This document shows, piece after piece, positions 27,462 through 36,070 of a stretch of DNA of 64,000 bases. The notes under the pieces are model-generated. The model made no database searches. It was not told the DNA's origin and worked only from the letters and a program-made list of their open reading frames with translations. Within the stretch, counting starts at the first letter, position 1, and each line of letters starts with the position of its first letter. Source of the DNA: Alphaproteobacteria bacterium (GTDB taxonomy: Bacteria > Pseudomonadota > Alphaproteobacteria > UBA7985 > JAUIBT01); NCBI GenBank assembly GCA_030428255.1, contig JAUIBT010000006.1, positions 62,001 to 126,000 of the forward strand, given 5' to 3'. The position numbers and the translations under genes are program-made.

Positions 27462-27694
27462 GCGCGCCTCTCACCTTATCTTTTAGGGGTCAACCACCTC
27501 GCTTGACGCGTGCCGCGACACGAACAGCGGTTCGACGCCCGCAGGCCTATGGCCGACCCATCACTTCACAGACGGACCAACCTGCGACTTGCCTTGGCGC
27601 TGTTGTTGCGAGTAACGCGCAAAAATGCAAGCGCCATCGCGGCTTTGATGCCATTTCGTGCAGTTTCAACGCCAAATGCGCGCCTTCAGGCTGC

Positions 27695-28249
27695 TTAGAT
27701 GCGCGGCAGGGTTACACCACGCTGACCTTGGTACTTGCCGGCGCGATCGGCGTAGGTCACATCACAGGGGCTATCGCCTTTCAGGAACAAGAACTGGCAA
27801 GCGCCTTCGTTGGCATAGATCTTGGCAGGAAGGGGGGTGGTGTTGGAGAACTCCAGCGTCACGTGACCCTCCCAGCCGGGCTCCAGCGGGGTGACGTTGA
27901 CGATGATCCCGCAGCGGGCATAAGTGGACTTGCCCAGGCAAATGACCAATACATCTTTGGGGATGCGGAAATACTCGACCGTGCGTGCCAGAGCGAAGCT
28001 GTTGGGCGGAATGATGCAAACGTCGGTCTTGCGATCCACGAAGGAGCTGGGAGCGAAGGCCTTAGGATCGACGGTAGCGCTGTCTACGTTGGTGAAGATT
28101 TTGAACTCGTCAGCCACCCGCGCGTCATAGCCATATGAGGAGACGCCGTAGGAGATGGTGTCCTCGCGATGCTGGCGATCGACGAAGGGTTCGATCATGC
28201 CGTGTTGCTTGGCTTGTTCGATGATCCAGTGATCCGGCAAAATGCCCAT
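27695..28249 (-). CDS. dcd: dCTP deaminase
   Basis: Dcd deaminates dCTP to dUTP, the main source of dUMP for thymidylate. The 184-residue product shows GILPDHWI at the start, [93 protein letters not shown], which includes the catalytic Glu region. ATG 28249 with GGAG 7 bp upstream is preferred over the in-frame TTG at 28255. Confidence 0.97.
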   Translation of the reverse strand: MGILPDHWIIEQAKQHGMIEPFVDRQHREDTISYGVSSYGYDARVADEFKIFTNVDSATVDPKAFAPSSFVDRKTDVCIIPPNSFALARTVEYFRIPKDVLVICLGKSTYARCGIIVNVTPLEPGWEGHVTLEFSNTTPLPAKIYANEGACQFLFLKGDSPCDVTYADRAGKYQGQRGVTLPRI

Positions 28250-28520
28250 GGTCAAACTCCGTGCAGTGCTGCGGTCAGTGGTGCTGGCGGCGTACCTACG
28301 CCTGCTCCTCGCGCAAGGTTTTATGTATCGGCAAAGGGGCCACCGATTGCGGGCGGGTCAGCGGGTTTTGCCTGTTCGCGCCGCGCTGCATGCAAGGCTA
28401 GGGAGGGATCCATGCTGCCAGTCGGGAGCGCGCCGCGCGCGTGCCTAGCGTGTGCGCTAGCTGGTTCCAAGAGTCCAGAAGTGATGTGCCATTATCCACG
28501 GGCTTGGTGCCCGAGCAGGC

Positions 28521-28700
28521 TTAGTCGGTGTTGGTGTCTGGCTGAGAGGGCGTTGATGGTTGCTCGTATTTGCGCTGGCGGCTCTGCTGCTTTCGCCGCT
28601 TTAGGTTTGCGCGAAGGGTCTGGGCCAAGCGCGCACGGCGGTCGTCGCTTGCAGCTTCGCTCTTGTTGCGGTGGAGCTTCTTTTCGGGAGCATCGGCCAT
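28521..28700 (-). CDS. small basic conserved protein (59 aa)
   Basis: An ATG at 28698-28700 opens a 59-codon frame ending at TAA 28521-28523. The product is highly charged, with the central segment DDRRARLAQTLRANLKRRKQ followed by QSRQRK, a pattern seen in small hypothetical proteins of Alphaproteobacteria; the C-terminus is polar. It has no membrane segment or signal. The basic helix could contact nucleic acid, but this is speculation. It is transcribed in the same direction as dcd, 271 bp upstream of it. Confidence 0.6.
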   Translation of the reverse strand: MADAPEKKLHRNKSEAASDDRRARLAQTLRANLKRRKQQSRQRKYEQPSTPSQPDTNTD

Positions 28701-29061
28701 AGGTCTGGGGTGTCTTGAGGGTGCGGTTCAGGACTGCAATCAGCAGCAAGGTTAGGCCTTGATGTGCCAACATGCTGGCGAGGATGTCAATGCCAGGCCC
28801 ACTGCAAGGTCAAGGCCCTGGCAATATGATCTTGCTGAGGTCCCTGCAGAGGTCCTTGGTGAGGCCCAAGGCATGTCGCGCGGGCGTTTGGGCCATTGCT
28901 CGGGCGCGGGCGCGCAAGCAAATCCCCTGTGCAGCAAAGTCGTCAGCCCGCTTCCGGTTGTGCCAATTTTGCTTGCTGCATGCGAGAAAAAGAGGCTTGC
29001 AATGTCGAGGCGGCGGTGGCATACGGGCGCTCCAACGCGGCGAAGCGCACGTTGCAGGTAA
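28701..29061. other. 361-bp intergenic region upstream of tRNA-Thr
   Basis: Open frames here have no protein-like composition or recognisable motif. The segment should contain the promoter of the tRNA and of the small basic protein. I see no repeat or terminator of note. Confidence 0.45.
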
Positions 29062-29136
29062 GCTGCTGTAGCTCAGTGGTAGAGCACACCATTGGTAATG
29101 GTGAGGTCGGGAGTTCAAGTCTCCCCAGCAGCACCA
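29062..29136 (+). tRNA. tRNA-Thr (anticodon GGT)
   Basis: A complete 75-nt cloverleaf is visible: acceptor GCTGCTG/CAGCAGC, D-arm stem GCTC/GAGC, anticodon stem CACCA/TGGTG with loop TTGGTAA (anticodon GGT at 29094-29096), variable loop AGGTC, T-arm GGGAG/CTCCC around TTCAAGT, and an encoded ACCA end. It reads ACC (and ACT) codons. A five-T run follows at 29138-29142. Confidence 0.97.
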
Positions 29137-29624
29137 CTTTTTCGTAACAAAATTGGTAGCTCGACCGCAGCGCCCGCAAGCATTTCGCCCGCCTAATGAG
29201 CGCGCCTCGTTCCTGTGCGTGCGATCATAGCTGATGGTCCTACGTGCGGTGCCTTCACGGATGCCACCAGCACTCCCGGCACCTTGGCTGCCAAAAACAG
29301 AGCCAGAGATCGCTGGGTTCGAGTCCAGGGCCCGTGTTTTTGGATCCTCGCCTTGTATCGATACAGGTTGTAGCGCTTCCCATTAGTCTGAGAGCGCCTG
29401 AATGGCCAAGCCTGCGAGTTGTGTCTCGAAAACCCGGATCTCTGGTTGCTAGGCACATCCGCTTTCTAGGCACAGGAGCGCTTTGCGCAAGATCGGCATG
29501 GCCAACCGCCAAGCCGCCCTGCCGAGCTCGCGCGTCCTTCAGCGAAAGCGACTGAGACGACGCGGGTCCGTGTTGGCGCCCGAGGTCATGGCGGGCCAAT
29601 AGACGGCAGGCCCGAGCGCTTACT
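29137..29624. other. 488-bp intergenic region between tRNA-Thr and rpoH
   Basis: No convincing gene was found on either strand. A CTAGGCACA word occurs twice (29448-29456 and 29466-29474), and a T-arm-like stretch at 29313-29328 has no tRNA around it. The 3' end of rpoH lies at the right side. Confidence 0.45.
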
Positions 29625-30554
29625 CTATGCGTTTTCGGCCTCGGTCTTGTCGGCTGCCAACTGAGGCAAGGTCATGTTGGCATTGCGGGCCAGCTCCACC
29701 ATGGCTTTTTGCAGCTTTTCAAAAGCCCGTGCCTCGATCTGGCGCACGCGCTCGCGCGAGATGTCATAGACCTGGCTCAGATCCTCAAGGGTTTTCGGCT
29801 CGTCGGACAGGCGACGCTCGGTCAAAATGTGCTGCTCGCGCTCATTCAAACGGCCCATGGCCTCGACCAGCAAAGATCGGCGCTTGCTCAGTTCGTCTTC
29901 TTCGACCAGTACGGCCTCTTGGGTCTGCTGGTCTTGGTCAACCAGCCAGTCTTGCCACTCGCCGTCACCATCGATGCGCATGGGGGCATTGAGCGATTGG
30001 TCGCCGCCACCGGCCATGCGGCGATCCATGTTGATCACCTCTTGCTCATCAACGGCCAGATCTGTGGCGATTTTCTTAATGTTTTCAGGTGACATGTCGC
30101 CTTCGTCCAAGGCCTGAAGCTTGCCTTTCATGCGGCGCAGGTTAAAGAACAACTTCTTCTGCGCTGCCGTAGTGCCGATCTTAACCAGCGACCAGGAACG
30201 CAGAATGTATTCCTGGATCGACGCCTTAATCCACCACATGGCATAGGTCGCCAAGCGGAAGCCCTTGTCGGGGTCAAAGCGCTTCACGGCCTGCATCATG
30301 CCGACGTTGCCTTCAGAAATCAGCTCGGCCACCGGCAGGCCATAGCCGCGATAGCCCATGGCGATCTTGGCCACCAAACGCAAGTGGCTGGTGACGAGCT
30401 GAGCCGCTGCGTCGCGGTCGCCCTCGTCCTGCCATTTCTTGGCGAGCTGAAATTCTTGATCCGCTTCCAACATGGGGAACTTGCGGATCTCTGACAGATA
30501 GCGCGACAGGTTACTTTCGGCATCCAGGGCAGGGATAACAGCAAGGTTCGACAT
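29625..30554 (-). CDS. rpoH: RNA polymerase heat-shock sigma factor sigma-32
   Basis: The 309-residue sigma-70-family factor has region 1.2 (LSRYLSEIRKFPMLEADQEFQLAKKW), region 2 (LRLVAKIAMGYRGYGLPVAELISEGNVGMMQAVKRFDPDKGFRLATYAMWWIKASIQEYILRS), the RpoH box QKKLFFNLR at 132-140 that separates it from other sigma factors, and region 4.2 (LEDLSQVYDISRERVRQIEARAFEKLQKAM). It directs transcription of chaperone and protease genes on heat stress. It may be cotranscribed with the pseudouridine synthase 244 bp upstream, or have its own promoter. Confidence 0.96.
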   Translation of the reverse strand: MSNLAVIPALDAESNLSRYLSEIRKFPMLEADQEFQLAKKWQDEGDRDAAAQLVTSHLRLVAKIAMGYRGYGLPVAELISEGNVGMMQAVKRFDPDKGFRLATYAMWWIKASIQEYILRSWSLVKIGTTAAQKKLFFNLRRMKGKLQALDEGDMSPENIKKIATDLAVDEQEVINMDRRMAGGGDQSLNAPMRIDGDGEWQDWLVDQDQQTQEAVLVEEDELSKRRSLLVEAMGRLNEREQHILTERRLSDEPKTLEDLSQVYDISRERVRQIEARAFEKLQKAMVELARNANMTLPQLAADKTEAENA

Positions 30555-30606
30555 GCGTGGTCCTCTTCATTCTAAACAATCAGCGCGACACTCACGCCAA
30601 TAAAAG

Positions 30607-30620
30607 GCCAGAGCTCTGGC
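30607..30620 (-). terminator. possible terminator between rluD and rpoH
   Basis: GCCAGAGCTCTGGC is a perfect 14-bp palindrome followed, on the minus strand, by CTTTTATT. It could end the pseudouridine synthase transcript or attenuate rpoH, whose ATG is 52 bp away. Confidence 0.4.
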
Positions 30621-30798
30621 ACTTCAAGGCCTAACTAGCCAGCTTGGCCCCAATCGCGTGCACAAGGTCGTGACCGCTAGAGATGGGAAGCCTGGCTTGA
30701 AAATCAAGCGGGCAGGCTTTGGTCAGATGCCCATCCTGGCATAAAACAGAACAAAATGCAAACACTTTCGCGTAAAAGTGAATGTATCGGCAACAAAC

Positions 30799-31905
30799 CT
30801 ACGTTTCGCCTTGCCAATCCCAGTCGTCGTCTTCGTCGTATTCGAAGTCCAGGTCCTGGTTGCGCAGCCGGGCGTCCTCGCGGCGTTGCTCCAGCTTGGC
30901 CTGGTTGTTGGCGGCCACTTGCGCAACCTCCTGCCAGGGGGTCTGCGATAGAGCTGAGGCCAGCGCCTGCATGTCCTCGGGGCAGGGCTGTTCAAAGCGC
31001 AACCAGTCCCCGCTTGTGGGGTGTTCAAAGCCCAAAATGCGCGCGTGCAGCGCCTGGCGCGCGAAGTTGGCGATGACAGCGTTCTGTACCTCGTCAAAGG
31101 TCCGCCGCCTTGCTGGGGTAGCCTTACCGTATAAGGGATCGCCGATCAGGCTGTGTCCCAAGTGAGCCATGTGAACACGAATTTGGTGCGTTCGCCCGGT
31201 GGCCAAGCGGCACTCGATCCACGTGGCGGACAGTCCAAACAAGGCTAGGCGGCCAAAGCGGGTGAGGGCGGGCTTGCCCTGATGCTCCTCGAGGACCGCC
31301 ATCTTTTGGCGATGGGTGCGCGAGCGGCCGATGTTGGCGTCGATCTGGCCATGCGCCCCGGGATCACCCCACACGAAGGCGTCGTAGGCGCGCTCAATGC
31401 TGCGCGCGGCAAACTGGGCTTGCAGGTGGGTCAGCGCGGTCTCGGTCTTGGCCACAACCATAAGGCCGCTGGTGTCCTTGTCCAACCGGTGAACAATGCC
31501 GGGGCGAACGACGCCACCAATGCCAGTCAGGCTGTCGCCGCAGTGGTGCAGCAGCGCGTTGACCAGGGTGCCAGATGGATTGCCAACCGCAGGGTGGACC
31601 ACCATGCCCGCGGGCTTATTGACCACCAGCAGGTCGGCATCTTCATAGAGGATATCGAGCGCGATCGCCTCGGGCAACAGGTGCAGAGCTTCGTCAGGTG
31701 GCGGGATGGTTAGGCTGATGGTATCGCCCAAAGCCACCTTGCGCTTGGGCTGATCGACATGCTCGCCATTGACTTGCACGTGCTGCTGTTCAATGAGTTG
31801 CTTCAAACGTGAGCGAGAGAGACTGGCTTCCAGCTCCGCAAGCGCTTGGTCCAGGCGACGGCCAGCTTGCTGCTCTTCAACGAGAAAGTTTTTTTGGGAT
31901 GTCAC
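30799..31905 (-). CDS. rluD: RluA-family 23S rRNA pseudouridine synthase (RluD-like)
   Basis: The 368-residue protein has an N-terminal S4 domain (RRLDQALAELEASLSRSRLKQLIEQQHVQVNG) and the RluA/RluC/RluD catalytic core with GIVHRLDKDTSGLMVVAKT, catalytic D142, then GRTHQIRVHMAHLGHSLIGDPLYG. It converts uridines in 23S rRNA to pseudouridine; RluD assignment is the usual one for this linked S4 form next to rpoH. I chose GTG 31905 because GAGG lies 6 bp upstream and the S4 domain follows. An acidic C-terminal tail (FEYDEDDDWDW) is unusual. Confidence 0.9.
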   Translation of the reverse strand: MTSQKNFLVEEQQAGRRLDQALAELEASLSRSRLKQLIEQQHVQVNGEHVDQPKRKVALGDTISLTIPPPDEALHLLPEAIALDILYEDADLLVVNKPAGMVVHPAVGNPSGTLVNALLHHCGDSLTGIGGVVRPGIVHRLDKDTSGLMVVAKTETALTHLQAQFAARSIERAYDAFVWGDPGAHGQIDANIGRSRTHRQKMAVLEEHQGKPALTRFGRLALFGLSATWIECRLATGRTHQIRVHMAHLGHSLIGDPLYGKATPARRRTFDEVQNAVIANFARQALHARILGFEHPTSGDWLRFEQPCPEDMQALASALSQTPWQEVAQVAANNQAKLEQRREDARLRNQDLDFEYDEDDDWDWQGET

Positions 31906-32399
31906 AAGAGACCTCACATGTGAGCGGGCTGCAATCATCGCAAGCCCAAGAACCCGGGGGATCGACTGAGGCCACGACCAAGGCTGATCAGAGCGCTTGG
32001 GACGAAGCCCGCAAGCGGGCCAAGTCACGCCTGAAGCTGCGCATGGCCCAAGCGGTAGCAGCCGTTCTTGGGGTGCTCATTTTGCTGGTTGTGGGCTTAA
32101 TGGTCTATTTGGCGTTTAGCAAGTATACAGATCGCCAGCGCGAGCAGGCCGCCCAGATCGGCGGCACGACTCTGGCGCAGAAAACCAGCCAGCAGGCCGG
32201 GGCCAAGGGGGCTCAAAGCCCGGCGCAGGGCCTGGTTGGCCCAGACTGCCGACTGGCCTCAAGCGCCCTGGACGGCGGTCGCTTGGTCCTGATTTTTGAA
32301 GGCGAGGCAGCAAACTGCCAACGCTTGATCATTTTGAACACCAACACGGGCGCCTTGGTCGTGGATCGCGCGCTGATTCAGGCCCAGCCCCAGGAGTAG
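31899..32399 (+). CDS. single-pass membrane protein of unknown function
   Basis: The 166-residue frame has a polar N-terminus, a charged segment (DEARKRAKSRLKLRM), one hydrophobic helix near residues 50-72 (AVAAVLGVLILLVVGLMVYLA) and a periplasmic-type domain with two Cys (PDCRLASS, EAANCQRL), which may form a disulfide. I do not recognise a family. The start is uncertain: ATG 31899 overlaps the start of the divergent rluD by 7 bp and lacks a clear ribosome site; a downstream GTG at 31920 or ATG at 32043 is possible. The threonine aldolase gene follows 8 bp after its stop. Confidence 0.65.
   Translation: MSQETSHVSGLQSSQAQEPGGSTEATTKADQSAWDEARKRAKSRLKLRMAQAVAAVLGVLILLVVGLMVYLAFSKYTDRQREQAAQIGGTTLAQKTSQQAGAKGAQSPAQGLVGPDCRLASSALDGGRLVLIFEGEAANCQRLIILNTNTGALVVDRALIQAQPQE
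31913..31924. promoter_or_regulatory. 12-bp palindrome at the rluD start
   Basis: CTCACATGTGAG is perfectly symmetric and includes the rluD ribosome-binding bases on the minus strand. It may be a regulatory site, or chance. Confidence 0.3.
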
Positions 32400-32407
32400 C
32401 TACAGCT

Positions 32408-33445
32408 ATGTTGTTTGCCAGCGATAACGTTACCCCCGCCAATCCAGAGATTGTTGCAGCGCTGCAAGCCGCCAACCAAGGCAACGTCATGCCCTATGGT
32501 GCGGATCCGATTTCCCAGCGTGTCAGGGCAGCGTTTGGTGTTTTGTTTGAGCGAGGTGTGGATGTCCATTTCGCAACCACTGGCACGGCTGCAAACGCCC
32601 TGGGATTGGCAACTTTGGTACCGAGCTATGGCGCGGTCTTTTGTACCAATTTGGCGCATATCAACACCGATGAGTGTGCAGCACCCGAGTTTTTTACCGG
32701 CGGGGCGAAGATCATCGATGTCCCGACCGAGGACGGGCGATTGTCGCCTGAACGTTTAAAGGCCGCCATTGAAAAGTCTATGCCGGGGTTTGTTCATCGC
32801 CCCGAAGCTTGGGCGGTGTCGGTGTCCCAAACCACCGAGTGCGGATCGCTCTATAGCCGTGACGAGCTGGACGAGATCGTCGCCATCGCGCAGCACTATG
32901 GCTTATTGGTGCATATGGATGGTGCACGCTTTGCCAACGGTCTTGTAGCCAGCGGTCTGAGCGCAGCAGAGATGGCGCGCGGTGTGGATGTCTTGAGCTT
33001 TGGCGGATCGAAAAACGGTTGCATGTTGGCCGAAGCGCTGCTGTTTTTTGACCCTGAACGATCGAAGCACGCCAAGTTCCTGCACAAGCGCGCAGGAATG
33101 ATGTGTTCCAAGACCCGCTATATCTCGGCCCAACTTGAAGCCTATCTGGCCAACGATCTCTGGTTGGCGAACGCCTCGCACGCCAACGCCATGGCGCAGC
33201 GCTTGGGCGCGGGTATGGCAAAGCTACCAGGGGTTCGCCTGGCAGCCCCCATTGAGACCAACATGGTGTTTTTGGTCTTGCCGCATGATTTGGCCGACCA
33301 ACTGAGAGCTGCAGGCGCTGAATTCTATTTCATTGGAGACTTTCCCACGCCCGCCTATCGCTTTGTGACGGCTTGGAATACGCAAGAGGCCATGGTGGAT
33401 GAGTTTGTCGCCTTGGCGCGGCAGCTCAGCGCCGATGCGGCCTAA
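32408..33445 (+). CDS. threonine aldolase family protein (beta-eliminating lyase fold)
   Basis: The 345-residue PLP enzyme resembles low-specificity L-threonine aldolase, which splits threonine or allo-threonine into glycine and acetaldehyde. The start LFASDNVTPANPEIVAAL matches the family. Key residues visible are H84 near the cofactor, D171 in HMDGARFANG and the PLP lysine K202 in SFGGSKNG. GGAG lies about 12 bp before ATG 32408. It is 8 bp after the membrane-protein gene. Confidence 0.92.
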   Translation: MLFASDNVTPANPEIVAALQAANQGNVMPYGADPISQRVRAAFGVLFERGVDVHFATTGTAANALGLATLVPSYGAVFCTNLAHINTDECAAPEFFTGGAKIIDVPTEDGRLSPERLKAAIEKSMPGFVHRPEAWAVSVSQTTECGSLYSRDELDEIVAIAQHYGLLVHMDGARFANGLVASGLSAAEMARGVDVLSFGGSKNGCMLAEALLFFDPERSKHAKFLHKRAGMMCSKTRYISAQLEAYLANDLWLANASHANAMAQRLGAGMAKLPGVRLAAPIETNMVFLVLPHDLADQLRAAGAEFYFIGDFPTPAYRFVTAWNTQEAMVDEFVALARQLSADAA

Positions 33446-33493
33446 ATGCAGGCCAAACGCAGTCCAGTTGGAAGAAAAGCGCACAATTGACAC

Positions 33494-33895
33494 TTATAAG
33501 TTGCGAAGCAGCTCAAGAACAGCTTGGCGGTGCCCGCGATCAAGTCTATAAAACAGGTTGAGCAAATCGCTGGACATGGCTTGATTGAGCAATCCCAGGT
33601 CGATCTGATCCGCGCCAATGGCAAGGTTGCCGCCGTCTACTTCGATGCCTTCAAAGAAGTAGTCTAAGGTGACGTTGAGCACCTGCGACAGTTGCTTTAG
33701 TCGTTTGGCGGTGATGCGATTGTGGGCGCGCTCAAATTTCTGAATTTGTTGAAATGTCACCCCGATTTGCTCGCCAACTTGGCTTTGGGAGAGGCCGAGT
33801 TGTGTGCGTCTTAGGCGTAGTCGATGACCAATGAAGGCGTCAACGGGGTCAATGTTCGGTCCCTTGCTGGGGGCCTTTCCGGCTTGCTTTACCAT
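33494..33895 (-). CDS. XRE-family transcriptional regulator
   Basis: The 133-residue protein has a Cro/C1-type helix-turn-helix (FIGHRLRLRRTQLGLSQSQVGEQIGVTFQQIQKFERAHNRITAKRLKQLSQVLNVTLDYFFEGI, about residues 22-85), and a short C-terminal helical region. This type is widespread in Alphaproteobacteria, often as several paralogues; targets are usually unknown. It is divergent from the nuo operon with a 473-bp AT-rich gap that contains a 12-bp palindrome, a likely site for its own binding. Confidence 0.92.
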   Translation of the reverse strand: MVKQAGKAPSKGPNIDPVDAFIGHRLRLRRTQLGLSQSQVGEQIGVTFQQIQKFERAHNRITAKRLKQLSQVLNVTLDYFFEGIEVDGGNLAIGADQIDLGLLNQAMSSDLLNLFYRLDRGHRQAVLELLRNL

Positions 33896-33986
33896 AGCTT
33901 AGCTCGTGTTGTCCTTGGGTTCATGCTCCTAGCCCTAATCCAAAAACGAAAGAAGAACAACAATAATATTAAAAAATTAACAAAAC

Positions 33987-33998
33987 ACACTATAGTGT
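33987..33998. promoter_or_regulatory. 12-bp palindrome, possible XRE operator
   Basis: ACACTATAGTGT is perfectly symmetric, with TATAGT resembling a -10 element on the plus strand. It lies 92 bp upstream of the XRE gene start in AT-rich DNA. Confidence 0.45.
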
Positions 33999-34005
33999 AG
34001 GAAAT

Positions 34006-34185
34006 GCCTTCGTGTCGCCGGGCGAGTGAGGTGGGGTGTTTCCCCGTGCAGGCGATCCGTAAGCCTGAGGCTCTGTTAGGACTTCCCAATGGCAAATCGA
34101 GACTGTCGCGTTAAATCTGGCTGCGGAGTCCCTTTGTCGGGGCAGGGGCGTTGCAAATCGGCGAGTTGCGGCGACCTGCGCAGGC
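34006..34185 (+). ncRNA. candidate structured RNA of about 180 nt upstream of nuoA
   Basis: GCCT (34006-34009) pairs with AGGC (34182-34185) and TCGCCG (34015-34020) with CGGCGA (34169-34174), closing a long segment that contains the local hairpins GGGG-TGTTT-CCCC and AGGC/GCCT and the inner pairing GGACT/AGTCC. An AT-rich promoter-like stretch with TATAGT at 33991-33996 lies just upstream. Size and a closing stem around a loose centre recall 6S RNA, but I cannot confirm the family; a nuo leader is the alternative. Confidence 0.3.
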
Positions 34186-34368
34186 CTTAGGTCTTGACAA
34201 ATCACCCTTCGCTCAGCTTCCAGGCGAGAGACTCCAGCCCTTTGCGCGCTCAGGGGCGCAACGAGTGTGGCACAACGCCCAAGTTGTTCGAACTTGGCTC
34301 ACCAACTCTTGACAGCGCCGCCCTATGGCGCGACAGAAGGCGCGTATCAACGAACAGGAGCCTCTTCC

Positions 34369-34734
34369 ATGGCGGACTTTCTGGCCGACTATTTGCCCAT
34401 ACTTATCTTTTTCGGCATTGCCGGCGGTATGGCGGTCTTGATGGTGGTAGCGTCACTGCTGATCGCCCCACAGCGACCCTATGAAGATAAGGTCGATGCC
34501 TACGAGTGTGGCTTTGAGGCTTTCGACGACGCGCGCTCGCGTTTCGATGTGCGGTTCTATCTGGTCGCCATTCTGTTTATCATCTTCGATTTGGAAGTAG
34601 CCTTCTTGTTCCCTTGGGCGGTATCGCTGGGCAAGATCGGGATTTTCGGTTTCTGGTCGATGGTGTTATTCCTTGGTCTGCTGACCATCGGTTTCGTCTA
34701 TGAATGGCGCAAAGGCGCGCTGGAATGGGAGTAA
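34369..34734 (+). CDS. nuoA: NADH-quinone oxidoreductase subunit A
   Basis: The 121-residue membrane subunit has three transmembrane helices and the conserved loop [48 protein letters not shown]; the loop Cys faces the quinone-binding region. It is the first gene of a complete nuoA-N operon for respiratory complex I, which couples NADH oxidation to proton pumping. ATG 34369 is preceded by CAGGAG, and an upstream in-frame GTG/ATG adds only non-conserved sequence. Confidence 0.96.
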   Translation: MADFLADYLPILIFFGIAGGMAVLMVVASLLIAPQRPYEDKVDAYECGFEAFDDARSRFDVRFYLVAILFIIFDLEVAFLFPWAVSLGKIGIFGFWSMVLFLGLLTIGFVYEWRKGALEWE

Positions 34735-34824
34735 GCGTGATGGCAGCTTGTGCGCTCGGCGGCAGGCTTTGCCTTCGCCTTACTCCATGACCTATACTCA
34801 ATGCTGGCAAGGATCTTGCTGACC

Positions 34825-35382
34825 ATGACAAACACCATTACCTCAAGCGACCTTATTTCTGGTGATCCCCTACCGCCGGGCGCCGACCAAGATGCGCTGC
34901 TCAAGCGCGTTGGCGATGAGATCCAAGACCGCGGCTTTGTCGTGGCCTCCATGGACAAATTGGCGGCTTGGGGCCGGACCGGATCGTTGTGGCCCATGAC
35001 CTTTGGCCTGGCCTGCTGCGCGGTGGAGATGATGCACGCGGCTGCGGCGCGCTATGACATGGACCGTTTCGGCTGGCTGTTCCGCCCGTCGCCGCGCCAA
35101 TCCGATGTGATGATCGTCGCAGGGACCTTGACCAACAAGATGGCCCCGGCCTTGCGCAAGGTCTATGACCAGATGCCAGAGCCACGCTGGGTCATTTCGA
35201 TGGGCTCTTGTGCCAACGGCGGTGGCTACTACCACTATTCTTATTCCGTTGTGCGTGGCTGTGATCGCATCGTGCCCGTCGACGTCTATGTTCCAGGGTG
35301 CCCGCCGACCGCCGAGGCCCTGATCTACGGTATTATGCAGTTGCAAAAGAAGATCCGCCGCGAGGCGGACTTTGTGCGCTAG
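34825..35382 (+). CDS. nuoB: NADH-quinone oxidoreductase subunit B
   Basis: NuoB carries iron-sulfur cluster N2, the last electron carrier before quinone. Its ligands are seen in [11 protein letters not shown] (tandem Cys), MGSCANGGG and [17 protein letters not shown] 34825 gives 185 residues, the usual alphaproteobacterial length; the GTG at 34750 would add 25 non-conserved residues. The gap to nuoA is 90 bp. Confidence 0.96.
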   Translation: MTNTITSSDLISGDPLPPGADQDALLKRVGDEIQDRGFVVASMDKLAAWGRTGSLWPMTFGLACCAVEMMHAAAARYDMDRFGWLFRPSPRQSDVMIVAGTLTNKMAPALRKVYDQMPEPRWVISMGSCANGGGYYHYSYSVVRGCDRIVPVDVYVPGCPPTAEALIYGIMQLQKKIRREADFVR

Positions 35383-35446
35383 TCCCCTTGAGCCTGCGAT
35401 CTGACGCGCAAGAACGATAACGCACAAGAACGATAAGGAATTCCTT

Positions 35447-36070
35447 GTGGCCCTTTCTCTTGAAGCCTTAAACGAACATCTTGGCGATGTACAATCGGCC
35501 CTGGTCAATACCGGTGCTGAGGCCCGCATCGAGCGCGACGAACTTGTCGTGGTTTGCGCGAGCGAGGAAATTTTGACTGTCTTGCAGGCTCTGCGTGACG
35601 CCAGCACCACCGAGTACCGCCAACTGATTGACGTGACCGCAGTAGACAACTTGGCGCGCAGCCCGCGCTTTGACGTGGTTTATCACCTGCTGTCGCACAC
35701 CCAGAACCAGCGCGTGCGCGTGAAATGCGCGACCAGCGACGAGCAGCCCGTCGGATCGGCCTTCGATCTCTTCTCGTCGGCTTTGTGGTTCGAGCGCGAA
35801 GTTTGGGATATGTACGGCATCTTCTTCTCAGGCCACCCAGATTTGCGCCGCCTGCTGACCGATTATGGCTTTGAGGGCCACCCCTTGCGCAAGGACTTCC
35901 CGCTGACCGGCTACACCGAAGTGCGCTATGACGAAGCGCAAAAGCGCGTGGTCTATGAGCCCGTTAACCTTCCGCAAGAATTCCGTAACTTCGATTTCAC
36001 CTCCCCTTGGGAAGGCCAGGGCTTGCCTGGTGACGAAAAAGCCCAAGCCAGCGAAGAGGGAGCGCAGTAA
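35447..36070 (+). CDS. nuoC: NADH-quinone oxidoreductase subunit C
   Basis: The 207-residue 30-kDa-type subunit ends with its signature [48 protein letters not shown]. It forms the connection between the peripheral arm and the membrane arm together with NuoD. It is a separate protein here, not the NuoCD fusion of enterics. Its start is a GTG at 35447 with AAGGAA upstream, and its stop touches the nuoD ATG directly. Confidence 0.96.
   Translation: MALSLEALNEHLGDVQSALVNTGAEARIERDELVVVCASEEILTVLQALRDASTTEYRQLIDVTAVDNLARSPRFDVVYHLLSHTQNQRVRVKCATSDEQPVGSAFDLFSSALWFEREVWDMYGIFFSGHPDLRRLLTDYGFEGHPLRKDFPLTGYTEVRYDEAQKRVVYEPVNLPQEFRNFDFTSPWEGQGLPGDEKAQASEEGAQ

Larger units (their letters stand above)
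33896..34368. other. 473-bp intergenic region between XRE gene and nuoA
   Basis: The left 100 bp are very AT-rich and contain the palindrome at 33987-33998. The middle holds a possible structured RNA (34006-34185). The right part should contain the nuo promoter: TTGACA occurs at 34194-34199 and 34309-34314, but neither has a good -10 match, so I do not assign it. Confidence 0.5.

Noticed and set aside
28759-29061. 100-codon plus-strand frame upstream of tRNA-Thr
   Set aside because: No motif, no ribosome site, and codon use typical of a random frame in GC-rich DNA.
29313-29328. T-arm-like stretch CTGG-GTTCGAGT-CCAG
   Set aside because: No acceptor, D or anticodon arms can be placed around it, so it is not a tRNA; a decayed remnant cannot be shown.
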